Positions 14,912 to 23,980 of a stretch of DNA of 43,202 nt are shown here, piece after piece. The position numbers were made by a program, and so were the translations under genes. The DNA is taken from the NCBI GenBank assembly GCA_018396395.1, contig JAGTQN010000003.1:1-43202 (forward strand), read 5' to 3'. Every line of letters begins with the position of its first letter. The stretch's first letter is position 1. The notes beneath the pieces are model-generated. The model saw only the letters and a program-made list of their open reading frames with translations, had not been told where the DNA came from and did no database searches. The stretch comes from Candidatus Bathyarchaeota archaeon (GTDB lineage Archaea > Thermoproteota > CALKCG01 > B24 > JAGTQN01).

Positions 14912-15766
14912 GGTGCTGTAACCTTAAGCCTTCCGCACCGCCTCCTTTACGAGGCTTAGCATGGAAAGGGGCTCCGGTCCTAAGGATCCGCATGGAGCCT
15001 TAAAGCCATATGATACCTTACGTTATAGTAGCCCTTCCAGGCTTTAAGCCATGCATCCGCATGGCCGAAGGGCTTATGGCATCTGCAGGGAACGTAAAGG
15101 TCGAAGATAATAAAAGTCCTTAAGCCTACGCTTTACTTCCTTGCTGAGCCTTTCAGGAGGCTTTAGAAGGCTTCCATCATGGATGAGCCTTAGCCCTAGC
15201 TCCGAGTAAGGCTTTACTTTATGCCATACCATGGAGCCCCATCGGCTACTACGAAACGATAATCCTTATGCCATAATTTTCCTTTCCTTAACTTAAGCTT
15301 CCTTAGGAATAGATATGCTATAACGGAACATAACGTAAGGCTATTCTTCTCCTCATCCAGCTCATGCTAAGCGCAAGGATTCGCCTGGCCTTGATCTGGG
15401 CTCTAAGGCCATCCATTCCATATCCATATCCAGGCTTCCATCGAATGCCCCACAGGCTTACGGTCCTCCCATCTCATCTCGTCCACGAAAGCCTTCTTAG
15501 CCCTTCCGTATAGAAGGCTTCTGAAATGATGAAATGAAGGGCTTCCGAACCTATCGAATGGATCCAACGCCATATGGATTCATGGCCTCTAGGAAGCCAT
15601 AGGCTTATTCTATGGCTTTTGAATCCTTCCTTAAGGATAGACATGAAAGGTATAAGTAAAGCGAATGGCCTACTTCACGATCTGCCTAGGATTCCTATCC
15701 CTCTCGAAGGTTTTCATAGGACATCGAGGGAGAAAGGGCTCCTCTAAGGCTTAAGGTTACAGCACC
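14912..15766 (-). mobile_element. IS6-like insertion sequence, copy 1 (decayed)
   Basis: 855 bp bounded by inverted repeats GGTGCTGTAACCTTAAGCC (left, 14912) and its complement (right, to 15766), flanked by 8-bp direct repeats GCCGCCTC (14904-14911) and GCCACCTC (15767-15774), one transition apart. The ends and 8-bp duplications fit IS6. The minus strand keeps scraps of a DDE transposase, for example KLKLRKGKLWHKDYRFVVAD followed by GAPWY, and AWLKAWKGYYNVRYHMAL, broken by many stops. About 90% similar by eye to copy 2 at 24642-25435, in the same orientation. Confidence 0.75.
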
Positions 15767-15932
15767 GCCACCTCTATAGAAAGGCTAAAGTAGCAAATGA
15801 TAGGTAAGGTTATGACCAAGGAGTCGGTGTGAGCTAAAAATAAAGGACTCACTTAATTTTTTAATCGCATCCCGCCCAGCCCAAAGACAAAAATTTGTTC
15901 GAACTTTTTGAGAAATCCTTGCCAAGAATCCG

Positions 15933-17075
15933 CTATTTTTCAAGGGATTTTTCCTCAAGGGTTATAATAGGACTATCCCTTTGTTCGTTCAAAATTTGGC
16001 TTTTATTACAAAGATTCCTCATTCCGTTGTCAAGGGCATTCATCGGAGGGGTGCGAACTAAATTAGGATCCAATGGTGACCCTATTAATCGGAGTCCCTT
16101 CTTGAAGGAGTAAACGTAGGGAATGGCTATATCAACTTTTTCGCTTGCCTGTATTTCCTTATAGATTCTCTTCGTAAGCTCGTACATGATCTTGGGTCTT
16201 TCTGTAGAAATGGTCATGAACCTCAGCCTCATGTAGACGCCATACCAGTCGGACATATCGGCCCTGATGTAGGGCTCCTGTCCCGTGGCCTTTATGATGT
16301 CCGCCGTAACCTCCCTTGCGGCATTGAGTAGAATCCTCTCAGCCTCATTCCAATCGGAGTCGTAGCTCATCCTCAAAACGAATTCATCGAGCATGTAAGC
16401 GGGCCCCGTGGAGGGTCTATGGGCTTCAAATTTGATGAGTTTCTCCTGATGCTTAGGCGTGTAGTTGATGAGGAGGGCACTGAAGAGCATGGCATTTGGG
16501 ATTAGGATTGTCCTGTTCGCAGGTTCCTCGCTGCCAACGCTTCCACCTACCTGATTGAGGGTTGTGTAAAGGGGAGATATTCCTACGACATCGCCTACCA
16601 AGCCATAGGAGGGGAGTTGTATTCGATCCCCTACTCGGAAGGGTCTTATGATGGATATGAGGAGCCATGCGGCAAAGCCGCTAACGGGCGCCTGTAAAGA
16701 CCAGCCTAGGATCAACCCTCCGAAGGCTGCAAACATCGATCCAACGGCTCCTAAGGAAAACCAATTGGAAATTATGAGGGCCAGCCCTACGAGTATGAAG
16801 GAAAACTTCACAAGACCATGGAGCATAGTGGCCTCGCCTTCTCCAATCTTCACCTTCGCCGTTGCGAACATTATGATGATGGAGCTAACCTCATAAAGTA
16901 GCGAGAGGCCTACTATGAGGAGTATGAGACGGACGAAGCGATCCGCGTAAGCAAAGGGCAAATAGGTTTCAATTATGTTCGAGATCTCCAAGCCATAGAA
17001 CCAAATGGATAAAGCTGTTGTTGCAAAGATGAGGATCCATAACCTTTTCTTCAACCTGTGCAAGGTTGACACCAT
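15933..17075 (-). CDS. MscS-family mechanosensitive ion channel
   Basis: 380 residues. Three or four N-terminal membrane helices (residues about 11-30, 45-72, 88-108, 112-150) lead to the pore-lining helix and MscS signature GSMFAAFGGLILGWSLQAPV, SIIRPFRVGDRIQL, then the beta domain GLVGDVVGISPLYTTL with IPNAMLFSALLINYT, and the C-terminal alpha/beta domain (FVLRMSYDSDWNEAE). It releases osmolytes on hypo-osmotic stress. A hydrophilic tail of about 50 residues is extra. Stand-alone gene, start at 17075. Its 3' neighbour is the decayed IS6-like copy. Confidence 0.9.
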   Translation of the reverse strand: MVSTLHRLKKRLWILIFATTALSIWFYGLEISNIIETYLPFAYADRFVRLILLIVGLSLLYEVSSIIIMFATAKVKIGEGEATMLHGLVKFSFILVGLALIISNWFSLGAVGSMFAAFGGLILGWSLQAPVSGFAAWLLISIIRPFRVGDRIQLPSYGLVGDVVGISPLYTTLNQVGGSVGSEEPANRTILIPNAMLFSALLINYTPKHQEKLIKFEAHRPSTGPAYMLDEFVLRMSYDSDWNEAERILLNAAREVTADIIKATGQEPYIRADMSDWYGVYMRLRFMTISTERPKIMYELTKRIYKEIQASEKVDIAIPYVYSFKKGLRLIGSPLDPNLVRTPPMNALDNGMRNLCNKSQILNEQRDSPIITLEEKSLEK

Positions 17076-17435
17076 TAAATGCTAATATCCTAAGTAATGC
17101 TTTACCCTACGCTTCCGCCTCTGCTTTCTTAGCAGAAGGGAAACGCTGTCCTTAAAAGCCTTATTACGACCCAGGCATATCCTTCGAAATACGGTTCGAT
17201 ATAGGGCGATATCCCCTAGCATCGATTTGGACTAAAAATCCAAAGCTTGGAATCGTTCCTGGAACTCAAGACTCAAAGCCTACTTAAATCCTTGGGGATT
17301 GCATCCCTTCCTTCGAGGCCGAAAGTATTTAAGGGGGATAGCTCCTTGATCCAAGGAAAAACATAGGGCTTAGTTAAAAGAGGAAAGAGGAAAAAGAAGG
17401 GGGTAGGGGTTACGCCCATAGATCCCAAGAACATC
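17076..17435. other. Upstream region of the uL1-uL10 operon
   Basis: No gene. A TATA-like AAGTATTTAAGG lies at about 17322-17333. The purine-rich stretch 17380-17410 includes GAAGGGGG, a possible Shine-Dalgarno for a uL1 start upstream of the first ATG (see uL1). Confidence 0.5.
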
Positions 17436-18077
17436 ATGGAAGCAGTCGAGGCCCTTAAGAAGCTAGGAGAATCTAGGAACGCACGCTTCAACGAGTCTGT
17501 GGAACTCATCGTAAACCTGAAGGACATAGACACGAAGAGACCTGAGAGGAGGATAACCGATGTGGCCGAGCTTCCCCATGAAATTGGGAAGAAGGTTCGA
17601 ATATGCTTCTTCGCCTCTGGGGACATGGCCCTAAGGGCCCAAAGGGCGGGTGCAGACCTTGTCATCGATCGTCAGGAAATCGAGCGAATCGCTGGAGATA
17701 AGAGGGAAGCCAAGAAGCTGGCTAATGCCTATGACTTCTTCTTCGCTGAGGCACCCCTCATGCCCCTCATTGGTAGAACCCTCGGTCGATTCCTCGGAAC
17801 TAGGGGAAAGATGCCTGTTCCTGTCCCGCCAGGGGCCTCCGTCGAGGATGTGATAGCCAGGGGCCGCCGAAGCGTGCGATTGAGGATGAGGGATCAGCCG
17901 GTCCTCAAGTGCAGGGTTGGAACGATGGATATGGATGCCAAGAAGATCTCTGAGAACGTTCAAGCCGTGCTGAATAGAATAGAAGGGCGTTTGGAGAAGG
18001 GCTTGAGAAACATTAAAAGCGTGATCCTAAAGACGACGATGTCGCCGAAGGTTCAGGTGAGCCTAGGAAGGTCTTAG
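17436..18077 (+). CDS. rpl1: Ribosomal protein uL1
   Basis: 213 residues from the ATG at 17436. Recognised by SVELIVNLKDIDTKRPERRI, ASGDMALRAQRAGADLVID, the central FFFAEAPLMPLIGRTLGRFL and GTRGKMPVPVP, and the C-terminal KSVILKTTMSPKVQVSLGRS. uL1 forms the mobile L1 stalk of the 50S subunit and in archaea may repress its own mRNA. Archaeal uL1 usually begins a few residues earlier (MPIDxxxI...); here the upstream in-frame codons read TPIDPKNI with no ATG/GTG/TTG, and the good Shine-Dalgarno (17396-17402) is too far from the ATG but well spaced for a GTT or ACG at 17409-17414. uL10 follows after 2 bp. Confidence 0.95.
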   Translation: MEAVEALKKLGESRNARFNESVELIVNLKDIDTKRPERRITDVAELPHEIGKKVRICFFASGDMALRAQRAGADLVIDRQEIERIAGDKREAKKLANAYDFFFAEAPLMPLIGRTLGRFLGTRGKMPVPVPPGASVEDVIARGRRSVRLRMRDQPVLKCRVGTMDMDAKKISENVQAVLNRIEGRLEKGLRNIKSVILKTTMSPKVQVSLGRS

Positions 18078-18079
18078 CC

Positions 18080-18925
18080 ATGGGGGCCAAGGGCTATAAA
18101 GAAGAGGTTGTTGGAAGGCTTCAGAAGCTCGTAGCCCAATATCCAACTATAGCCATAGGAAGCCTTGAAAAGGTCAAGGCTGCCCAGCTCCAAGAGTTGA
18201 GGAAGCGTTTTAGAGGAAAGGTAGAGATCCATGTAGCCAAGAATACCCTAATGCGTAAGGTTTTAGAGACCCTCGGTGAAGGTCGGGAGAAGCTCATTCC
18301 ATACCTTAGTGGGCAGAACATCTTCATCTTCACTAAGGACTCCCCCTTCGACCTTGAGCTTTTGCTCGAAGAGAGCAAAGTCATGGTCCAAGCGAAGGCT
18401 GGAGATGTAGCCCCGAAGGATATAGTCATCCCTGCTGGGAACACAGGCCTTCCAGCGGGTCCTGTGATAAGTGAGCTGAACGCCGTGGGACTGAGGACGA
18501 AGATCGAAGCTGGAAGCGTCTGGATTACCAGCGATGCCGTGGTTGCCAAAAAGGGAGAGAAGATCTCCCCAAATCTGGCTAGTGTCCTAGCAAAGCTTGG
18601 AATAAAACCTATTGAAACAAGGCTTATGCTGAAGGTTGCCTACTCGGACAACCTGATCTTAACGGCTGAACAGCTATCCCTAGACATACCAGCCATAGAG
18701 AAAAGCCTCAAAGAAGTCTACAGTCAAGCCCTAAACTTTGGGCTAGCGATCGAATATCCAACGCTAGAAACACTTCCAGCCCTTCTCATAAAGGCTTATA
18801 GCCAAGCTAGGCTCCTAGGTATCGAGGCCTCCTATGAATCGCCGGACCTCATTACCGATATCCTCATCAAAGCCGAGGCCTTAGCCACTATAATAGCTTC
18901 GAAGGTCTATGGAAGCCCCTCCTAG
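18080..18925 (+). CDS. rpl10: Ribosomal protein uL10 (P0)
   Basis: 281 residues. The N-domain (LVAQYPTIAIGSLEKVKAAQ, HVAKNTLMRKVL) binds 23S rRNA and uL11; the inserted domain includes PAGNTGLPAGPVISEL; the C-terminal spine has three L12-binding helices (SLDIPAIEKSLKEVYSQA, YPTLETLPALLIKAYSQA, SPDLITDILIKAEALA). It is the base of the ribosomal stalk. Unusual: it stops right after the spine (SKVYGSPS) and lacks the charged hinge and the GLGALFG-type tail that archaeal P0 normally has and that L12 here keeps. It is followed by a pyrimidine-rich tract (18932-19000). Two bases separate it from uL1. Confidence 0.95.
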   Translation: MGAKGYKEEVVGRLQKLVAQYPTIAIGSLEKVKAAQLQELRKRFRGKVEIHVAKNTLMRKVLETLGEGREKLIPYLSGQNIFIFTKDSPFDLELLLEESKVMVQAKAGDVAPKDIVIPAGNTGLPAGPVISELNAVGLRTKIEAGSVWITSDAVVAKKGEKISPNLASVLAKLGIKPIETRLMLKVAYSDNLILTAEQLSLDIPAIEKSLKEVYSQALNFGLAIEYPTLETLPALLIKAYSQARLLGIEASYESPDLITDILIKAEALATIIASKVYGSPS

Positions 18926-19131
18926 GCGCTTTTTCTTCTCTTCCTCTTTCCCTTCCTCTTCCCCTACCTCCTTCTCGCTCCAGCTCCCGCTCCTTCTCCC
19001 TCTATCCCTGTCTATCACCCTATCGTGGCCATTAGACCTAAAAGGACTGAAGGCCAAAAGGTCGAGTATGAAGCGAAAGTTAAAATAGGAAAACCTAAAG
19101 GAGGTATGTAGCTAGATCATCTAACTAGACG
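18926..19131 (+). promoter_or_regulatory. uL10-L12 spacer with polypyrimidine tract
   Basis: 18932-19010 is almost pure C/T on the plus strand and may act as a U-rich terminator or attenuator for uL1-uL10; its complement resembles the GA-rich coding of a charged ribosomal tail. GGAGGT at 19099-19104 lies before an ATG-less stretch, and a better site for L12 is at 19139-19143. Confidence 0.4.
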
Positions 19132-19152
19132 ATGGTATGGGAGGATGTAGGA

Positions 19153-19494
19153 TTGGAGTACATCTACGCAGCCCTTCTCCTTCACCGCTCAGGACAGGAA
19201 ATCACAGAGGAAGGAATAAAAAGGATTCTTCAGGCTGCAAACCTTGTCCCAGATGAGGCCAGGGTCAAATCCCTCATTGCAGCCCTTTCGAGGATCAACA
19301 TCGATGAAACCCTCAAGGGAGTTGGAGCCATGCCCTTCATAGGGGCTCCGATGGCAGCAGGTCAAGGTGCCCCAGCCTCTGTCACCCCTGAGTCTGAGAA
19401 GAAGGGTAAGGTAGAGGAAAAGGAGAAGGAGGCCGAGGAAAAGGAGAAGAAGGAAGAGGAGGCCCTCGAGGGTCTAGGCGCCCTCTTTGGTTGA
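19153..19494 (+). CDS. rpl12: Ribosomal stalk protein L12 (P1/P2 type)
   Basis: 113 residues from TTG 19153. I prefer this start to the in-frame ATG at 19132 because family members begin (M)EYIYAALLLH and a Shine-Dalgarno GGGAGG sits at 19139-19143, nine bases before the TTG. The N-domain (residues 1-60: SGQEITEEGIKRILQAANLV, VKSLIAALSRINIDETL) dimerises and binds uL10; an Ala/Pro hinge and a Glu/Lys-rich stretch lead to the conserved GLGALFG tail that recruits translation factors. The last 21 bp overlap the 3' end of the Rpr2 gene on the other strand. Confidence 0.95.
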   Translation: MEYIYAALLLHRSGQEITEEGIKRILQAANLVPDEARVKSLIAALSRINIDETLKGVGAMPFIGAPMAAGQGAPASVTPESEKKGKVEEKEKEAEEKEKKEEEALEGLGALFG

Positions 19495-19827
19495 GGGCTT
19501 TTCTTTTCTTTTCGCCCTCAGAGGTATGCGGGTTATTCTGCCGCATGTAAGGCAGGTAATGACTACATGGGGCTCTCCCTTGGACCTAAGCCTTATGCGA
19601 CAGTTTTGGCCAGGAAGCATTAATCCCTTGCATCCTCGGCACAGAAGCCTTCGGCATGTTTTGGGAAGACGGACTTTGTAACGCATACCTATTCTTCTTG
19701 CAATCTCAACGTAACGCTGGGCCAAGGATCGATTCTTAGGAAAAACCTTTACAGCGAGTTCGAAAAGGGCCTCAATGCGTTCCCTTGCGATACGTTTCAC
19801 CATGGAGGTTTTTGGCAACTTCAACAC
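19474..19827 (-). CDS. rnp4: RNase P protein component 4 (Rpr2/Rpp21 family)
   Basis: 117 residues from GTG 19827 (ATG 19803 is an alternative giving VKRIARERIEALFELAVKVF first). Helical N-half with SLAQRYVEIARRIGMRYKVR and a zinc ribbon made of CRGCKG and CLTCGRI; RLPKTCRRLLCRGCKGLM and CRIRLRSKGEPHVVITCLTC are typical of Rpr2. With Rpp29 or Rpp30 partners and RNase P RNA it matures tRNA 5' ends. Tail-to-tail overlap with L12. The Lys/Arg-rich C-terminus is disordered. Confidence 0.92.
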   Translation of the reverse strand: MLKLPKTSMVKRIARERIEALFELAVKVFPKNRSLAQRYVEIARRIGMRYKVRLPKTCRRLLCRGCKGLMLPGQNCRIRLRSKGEPHVVITCLTCGRITRIPLRAKRKEKPSTKEGA

Positions 19828-20013
19828 TCGCCTTTGATTTTGCTAAATATCCATTGACAGATCGATGCATTAAACTTGTTCGATTCAGATTCAGAGGGCA
19901 TCGTCGATGAGATTTCTGAAAAAATCCTGTCGCGCATAAATCAAAAAAGAAGGTCAAAAGTTAAAGAAGGAAAATGGAAAAAAGTAAAGAATGAGGGCTT
20001 GTCAAGCCAAGGG

Positions 20014-21345
20014 CTAGCCCATCGATCCTGTTTGCTCATCCATCATCCTCTTAGCCACTATAAGGGTTCGCCTGGCAAGGTTGCTTATGCGACTTCCCTC
20101 AAAGCCCGCCATTTCGCTATGGACGACATCCCTTAAGGGCATCGTCCATTTGCTAGGAAGTCCCTTGGCTCCCAACATAATGCCAAGGATGCTCCCAGCC
20201 GTAGCTCCGTTGCAGTCCGTGTCGAGGCCTCCCATGACACTTATTGTTATGGTCTTCTCGAAGTCTCCCTTTCCGTAGAGTAGGCCCATTAGGACTAGGG
20301 CAGCATTATTAATCACATGAACTGGGTGGTAATGCCCATACTTTTGCATGATAAGAGTCCATGTATCGCGCCAATCCCTATACCTTCGACTCCACTCCAC
20401 CACATCCTTAACAGCCTCAGCCAACCGGCACCGGGCAGGTATCATGGAAAGCCCTATGGATACGATCTCCTCCACATCCTTAGTCGTGAAGGCGGCCGAG
20501 ATCATAGAGCTTACGAACATTTCCCCATAGACGCCATTCTTGACATGGGAAAGGATTGCATCCTTGTATGCAAGCTCGGCAGCCAGCTCCGGAAAGCCGG
20601 GGGTTACATAGCCCCATATATCAGCCCTGATCTGGGCTCCAATCCATTCCCTGTAAGGATTCCTGTAAAGGGCTGTTTTAGGAGGCTTTAGCCCATTTAT
20701 AAGGTTCCTGTAAGCCACCCTTTCGGCGGTGTAAACCTTCTTGTAGGGAAGGTTAGAAAGCCATGCCTCCCCTACATCCTCCGTCCTGAAGGAGGCACCA
20801 TAAGTTTCGAGGATGTGCAAGCCTATCATCGTATAATCGATGTCATCATCCCTAGGCATGGAGTCGATATTGCCAAGAAGGCATGGGCTATCGGCCATTC
20901 TGGGAGGATAGCCAACAGGCACGGGCTTTATGGCTGGAAAGTAGTTCGAAAGGGGATAGGCGTCCGCAAGCCTTAGGTACCTTTCGATCTTCTCTCGACT
21001 CCAGCCCTCCACAGGCTTTCCAAGGAGGCATCCGGCGCATCGTCCTAGCCAACCCCCGTAAAGCCTATCGTAAAGTTCCTCTTCGCTTAACCTTGGAGGA
21101 GCTTGAATGACCTTCAAGCCTATGGGTCTCATAGCCTTTATAGCCTCAAGCTCTAGGGGCTCTGTGTAAGGAAAGTCGGGGCTGGGCTGGAGGGAAGCAA
21201 GGTCTTCAAGAAGATCTTCCAAGGCTTCAGGCGTTCTATTTTTAAGCATTGAAAACTTTTCTTCGATGTCTCCTACATCACACCCTTCCTGCCTTCTTTG
21301 GTCAATCTCCGCCCTGAGGAGGGGCTCCAAATCCTCAGTCCCCAT
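20014..21345 (-). CDS. ADP-ribosylglycohydrolase-family protein
   Basis: 443 residues. About 110 residues of unclear N-terminal sequence precede the DraG/ARH domain: LYGGWLGRCAGCLLGKPVEG, the metal-binding SMPRDDDIDYTMIGLHIL, and the second metal motif MGGLDTDCNGATAGSILG. These acidic clusters bind the two Mg ions that hydrolyse ADP-ribosyl bonds on proteins or free metabolites; the substrate cannot be told. Cytoplasmic. It stands alone on the minus strand and is divergent from nep1 with about 140 bp between; an AT-rich GATCGATTTTATTTTTAGG near 21453 is the likely promoter zone for nep1. Confidence 0.88.
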   Translation of the reverse strand: MGTEDLEPLLRAEIDQRRQEGCDVGDIEEKFSMLKNRTPEALEDLLEDLASLQPSPDFPYTEPLELEAIKAMRPIGLKVIQAPPRLSEEELYDRLYGGWLGRCAGCLLGKPVEGWSREKIERYLRLADAYPLSNYFPAIKPVPVGYPPRMADSPCLLGNIDSMPRDDDIDYTMIGLHILETYGASFRTEDVGEAWLSNLPYKKVYTAERVAYRNLINGLKPPKTALYRNPYREWIGAQIRADIWGYVTPGFPELAAELAYKDAILSHVKNGVYGEMFVSSMISAAFTTKDVEEIVSIGLSMIPARCRLAEAVKDVVEWSRRYRDWRDTWTLIMQKYGHYHPVHVINNAALVLMGLLYGKGDFEKTITISVMGGLDTDCNGATAGSILGIMLGAKGLPSKWTMPLRDVVHSEMAGFEGSRISNLARRTLIVAKRMMDEQTGSMG

Positions 21346-21487
21346 TTCTACATCACCTAAATTTCTCTAGGACTAATTCCTTGGAAAATAATCCTTATCT
21401 ATTACTGTATTAGCGTAGCGGGGATCGATACTCTGAGGCTAAAAGAAAAATTGATCGATTTTATTTTTAGGCAGAAGTCTAAAATTG

Positions 21488-22237
21488 ATGGAAGAAGGAA
21501 AAACAAAGGAAGGGAAGGAAGCTGTCGTGCTTACGTTGATCATTGCTGAGGCTTCCCTCGAAACCATTCCAAAGGAGCTCCTGAGGAACCGCGATGTTCT
21601 AAGGCATGCAAGGCTTCGGGGCATAAGTCCTAGGTTCATGCTCCTTGATAGATCTTATCATCATCATGCGATGCTCAAGCTTCAGGATGGCGAGCGTAGG
21701 GGTAGGCCCGATATCGTCCACTTCGCATTGCTGGAAACCCTAGGGACTCCCTTAAATCTCGAAGGTCTTCTGAAAATTCGGGTCCATACCCTCCAAAACT
21801 TCGTCATAGAGGTGAGCCCTGAGGTAAGGCTTCCTAAGAACTATCTGAGGTTTAAGGGTTTGATAGAACAGCTCTTCCGATATGGGAAGGTGCCTCCAGA
21901 ACCCGGAGGAAAGCCCCTTATGATTCTAAAGAGACAGAGCCTGAGGGAGCTTATGGAAGAAATGAAGCCAAGCCTCACTGTTGGGCTGACGACTGAGGGA
22001 GCCCCTATAACATTGACGGAGCTTGCATGTAGGCTAAAGGAGGAGAAAGAACCGGCTGTCTTGGTTGGGGGCTTCCCAAGGGGCCATTTTTCCGATGGGA
22101 CCAAAGGAATGCTTCAGGCCCTTTACCGGATCGATCCGGCCTCTTTGGAAACTTCGGTTGTAGTTTCTCGCTTAATCTATGCCTTTGAGAAGGCTATAGG
22201 CATTGAGGACAAACGTTTTAAGGCAATGCTTTCATAA
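21488..22237 (+). CDS. nep1: rRNA pseudouridine methyltransferase Nep1 (Emg1)
   Basis: 249 residues from ATG 21488 (a TTG codon precedes it). SPOUT/alpha-beta-knot methyltransferase: LLDRSYHHHAMLKLQDGERR, GRPDIVHFALLETLGTPLN, VHTLQNFVIEVSPEVRLPKN, YLRFKGLIEQLFRYGKVPPE, LTTEGAPITL and VGGFPRGHFSDGTK. Nep1 N1-methylates a pseudouridine of helix 35 of 16S rRNA and helps assemble the 30S head. All blocks are intact and the length is typical. Nothing shares the operon; a C/T-rich non-coding stretch follows. Confidence 0.93.
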   Translation: MEEGKTKEGKEAVVLTLIIAEASLETIPKELLRNRDVLRHARLRGISPRFMLLDRSYHHHAMLKLQDGERRGRPDIVHFALLETLGTPLNLEGLLKIRVHTLQNFVIEVSPEVRLPKNYLRFKGLIEQLFRYGKVPPEPGGKPLMILKRQSLRELMEEMKPSLTVGLTTEGAPITLTELACRLKEEKEPAVLVGGFPRGHFSDGTKGMLQALYRIDPASLETSVVVSRLIYAFEKAIGIEDKRFKAMLS

Positions 22238-22629
22238 GACTAAGAGCCTATTCCTTAGAAAGAATTCTTTCGAACAAAACCAAGTAAGAGCAAAGCCTTA
22301 AAAAATAAAGGTTAAAGGCAAAAGAAAGGTGACCCTTTAGACCATCTCCTTAAGATAAAGGGATTGATGCCCTTCCCTTCCCTTCGCTTTGCTTTGCTTT
22401 CCTTCGCTTCTCTCCACCTTACCTTGCTTTGTCTTTCATCACAGAACTTTATGGATAAAAAGCTAAAGGGAACAAAAGAAGAAAGAAGGGGAAGCTCCTC
22501 CATTATCTTCTTTCTTTACTTTCATTTCATCTTCTTTACTTATGATTCAAACCCCGTGCCCCGCATGCTATGCCCTACTCCCAGCCCTGTACCATTCAAC
22601 TTTGGCGCCTTTCCAAGGCATACATGGAA
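22238..22629. other. Gap after nep1
   Basis: No gene. Purine- and pyrimidine-rich runs (22364-22440 with repeated CTTTGC/CTTCGC) dominate. The right end merges into the decayed permease. Confidence 0.5.
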
Positions 22630-23362
22630 CCTAGGAGGAAGACGGCTCCATAAAAATATGGTTATGGGAAGGCCGCCGAAGGGATTAAGGACTTCATACC
22701 TACCGAAGATGGCATATCGCAATCCATCGACGAGATAGTAAGGGGGAGGAGATAGCCACAAGTTGGGCTGGAAGAGGCATGGAAGTTATGGATAAGAAGA
22801 CTCCGCTTAAGAAGATCATGGGAAATCGGAATAGGTTGGCAAGGGTCTGGGCTTCAAAGACCTCCTTTATAACTACCGAAACGAAGCAACCAAGGGTTGA
22901 AAAGGTTGGGGCGACGACAAGGATGGTAAGGATTAGAAGCCAAGGATTTATCATCGGGGGCTCCGAGAAAGACGATGCCCAGGAAGACCATCACCAGGGA
23001 TATGGTCAAACCGAAGAAGGAGCCTCCAAGGATCTTACCTAGAATGAGGACAAGGAGGGATATAGGCGCCAAGAGAAGCCTTTCCAAGGGGCCTATCCTC
23101 CTCTCAAAGGTGATCATGACGGCCGCCATGGAAGTTGTTCCGAATAAGGTTGCCATTCCAATGAGGCCTGGAACAAGATCCGCCATACCATCACTAGGCT
23201 TCAGGAGGCATGAAAGTATCGTATGGCCCTGGTCTTCCTAGCATCACTGGGACCTAGAAGTCCAAAGACCTCACCAAGCTCTACTCTAAAGCTGATGCGA
23301 TCGATGTCAAAGTTCGATCTGTAAAGCTTGGTTATTCCCGAAACTTCGATGGCGCTTTCCAT
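22630..23362 (-). pseudogene. Deletion-fused ABC transporter relic (ATPase N-terminus + ABC-2 permease)
   Basis: From ATG 23362, with GGAGGG upstream, the frame reads ESAIEVSGITKLYRSNFDID and VELGEVFGLLGPSDARKTRA, an ABC ATPase start whose Walker A (normally GPNGAGKTT) is degraded; it ends at about 23200. The next frame is an ABC-2 permease body: LVPGLIGMATLFGTTSMAAV, ERRIGPLERLLLAPISLLVL, then INPWLLILTILVVAPTFSTL and FRFPMIFLSGVFLS, then LVDGLRYAIFGRYEVLNPFG. The rest of the ATPase and the first permease helices are missing, so a deletion joined two genes, and two frameshifts follow. The PadR regulator gene lies upstream in the same direction. Confidence 0.78.
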
Positions 23363-23592
23363 CGCCTTTGGCAACCCTCCTTCAGGTTTTCTTGATTTCG
23401 CCCTCCTCTCCCCTAATTCCTTGCCTTATCTCTTCAAAGCATCTTTCGTAACGAGATGGTAAAAAATCCTTAGACTCGTATGGCTAATATTTTAGGGGCA
23501 TGCCTCGAGTCCCGCAATGGCAGTTTAGAACCCTGAAGGGCAAGGGTTTGACAATGATTAGGGAGGAAAGGAGCCCCTCGTATCCTCCTATC

Positions 23593-23967
23593 TTATTCTT
23601 CTAAAAGCGTTTTAATGATATCGGCATCCCGCCTGAGCCTTTCCAAGGAATCTCTTAAGTATTCGAGCCCATCCTCAGTTATTCTGTAGATCCTCCTCGC
23701 AGGCCCACTTTCCTGCATTTCCCAACTGGAAACTATAAAGCCAATTGCCTCCATTCTTCTAAGAAGCGTATAGATCAGAGGTCTGGGGGCCTCTATTTTG
23801 AACTTTTCCTTGAGGCCCTGATGGATATCGCCCCCATGGGTCGGTTTGACCTTTATGAGGTGCAGGATAGTCAGGTGGAGTAAGCCCCTCAATGGTGGAG
23901 GATGAGGCCCTTGCATGGGTCCCAAGGAAGGCATTCTATGTCTATGCCAATGATTTCCACAAACCAT
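23593..23967 (-). CDS. PadR-family transcriptional regulator
   Basis: 124 residues from ATG 23967, preceded by GAGGTG; a GTG at 23976 is the alternative. After a His/Pro-rich N-terminus comes the winged helix: RGLLHLTILHLIKVKPTHGG, EAPRPLIYTLLRRMEAIGFI, SGPARRIYRITEDGLEYLRD, then a helix for dimerisation. PadR repressors commonly control adjacent ABC-type efflux genes, which is what the relic downstream was. The regulator is intact although its presumed target is dead. Two adjoining palindromes overlap its promoter (23981-24018), suggesting autoregulation. Confidence 0.8.
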   Translation of the reverse strand: MVCGNHWHRHRMPSLGPMQGPHPPPLRGLLHLTILHLIKVKPTHGGDIHQGLKEKFKIEAPRPLIYTLLRRMEAIGFIVSSWEMQESGPARRIYRITEDGLEYLRDSLERLRRDADIIKTLLEE

Positions 23968-23980
23968 CTTAGTCACCTCA

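Noticed and set aside
13032-15900. attR copy of the tRNA-Val 3' end
   Set aside because: I searched by eye for GGTTCAAGTCCGGC-like sequence downstream and found none, so the element limits cannot be set.
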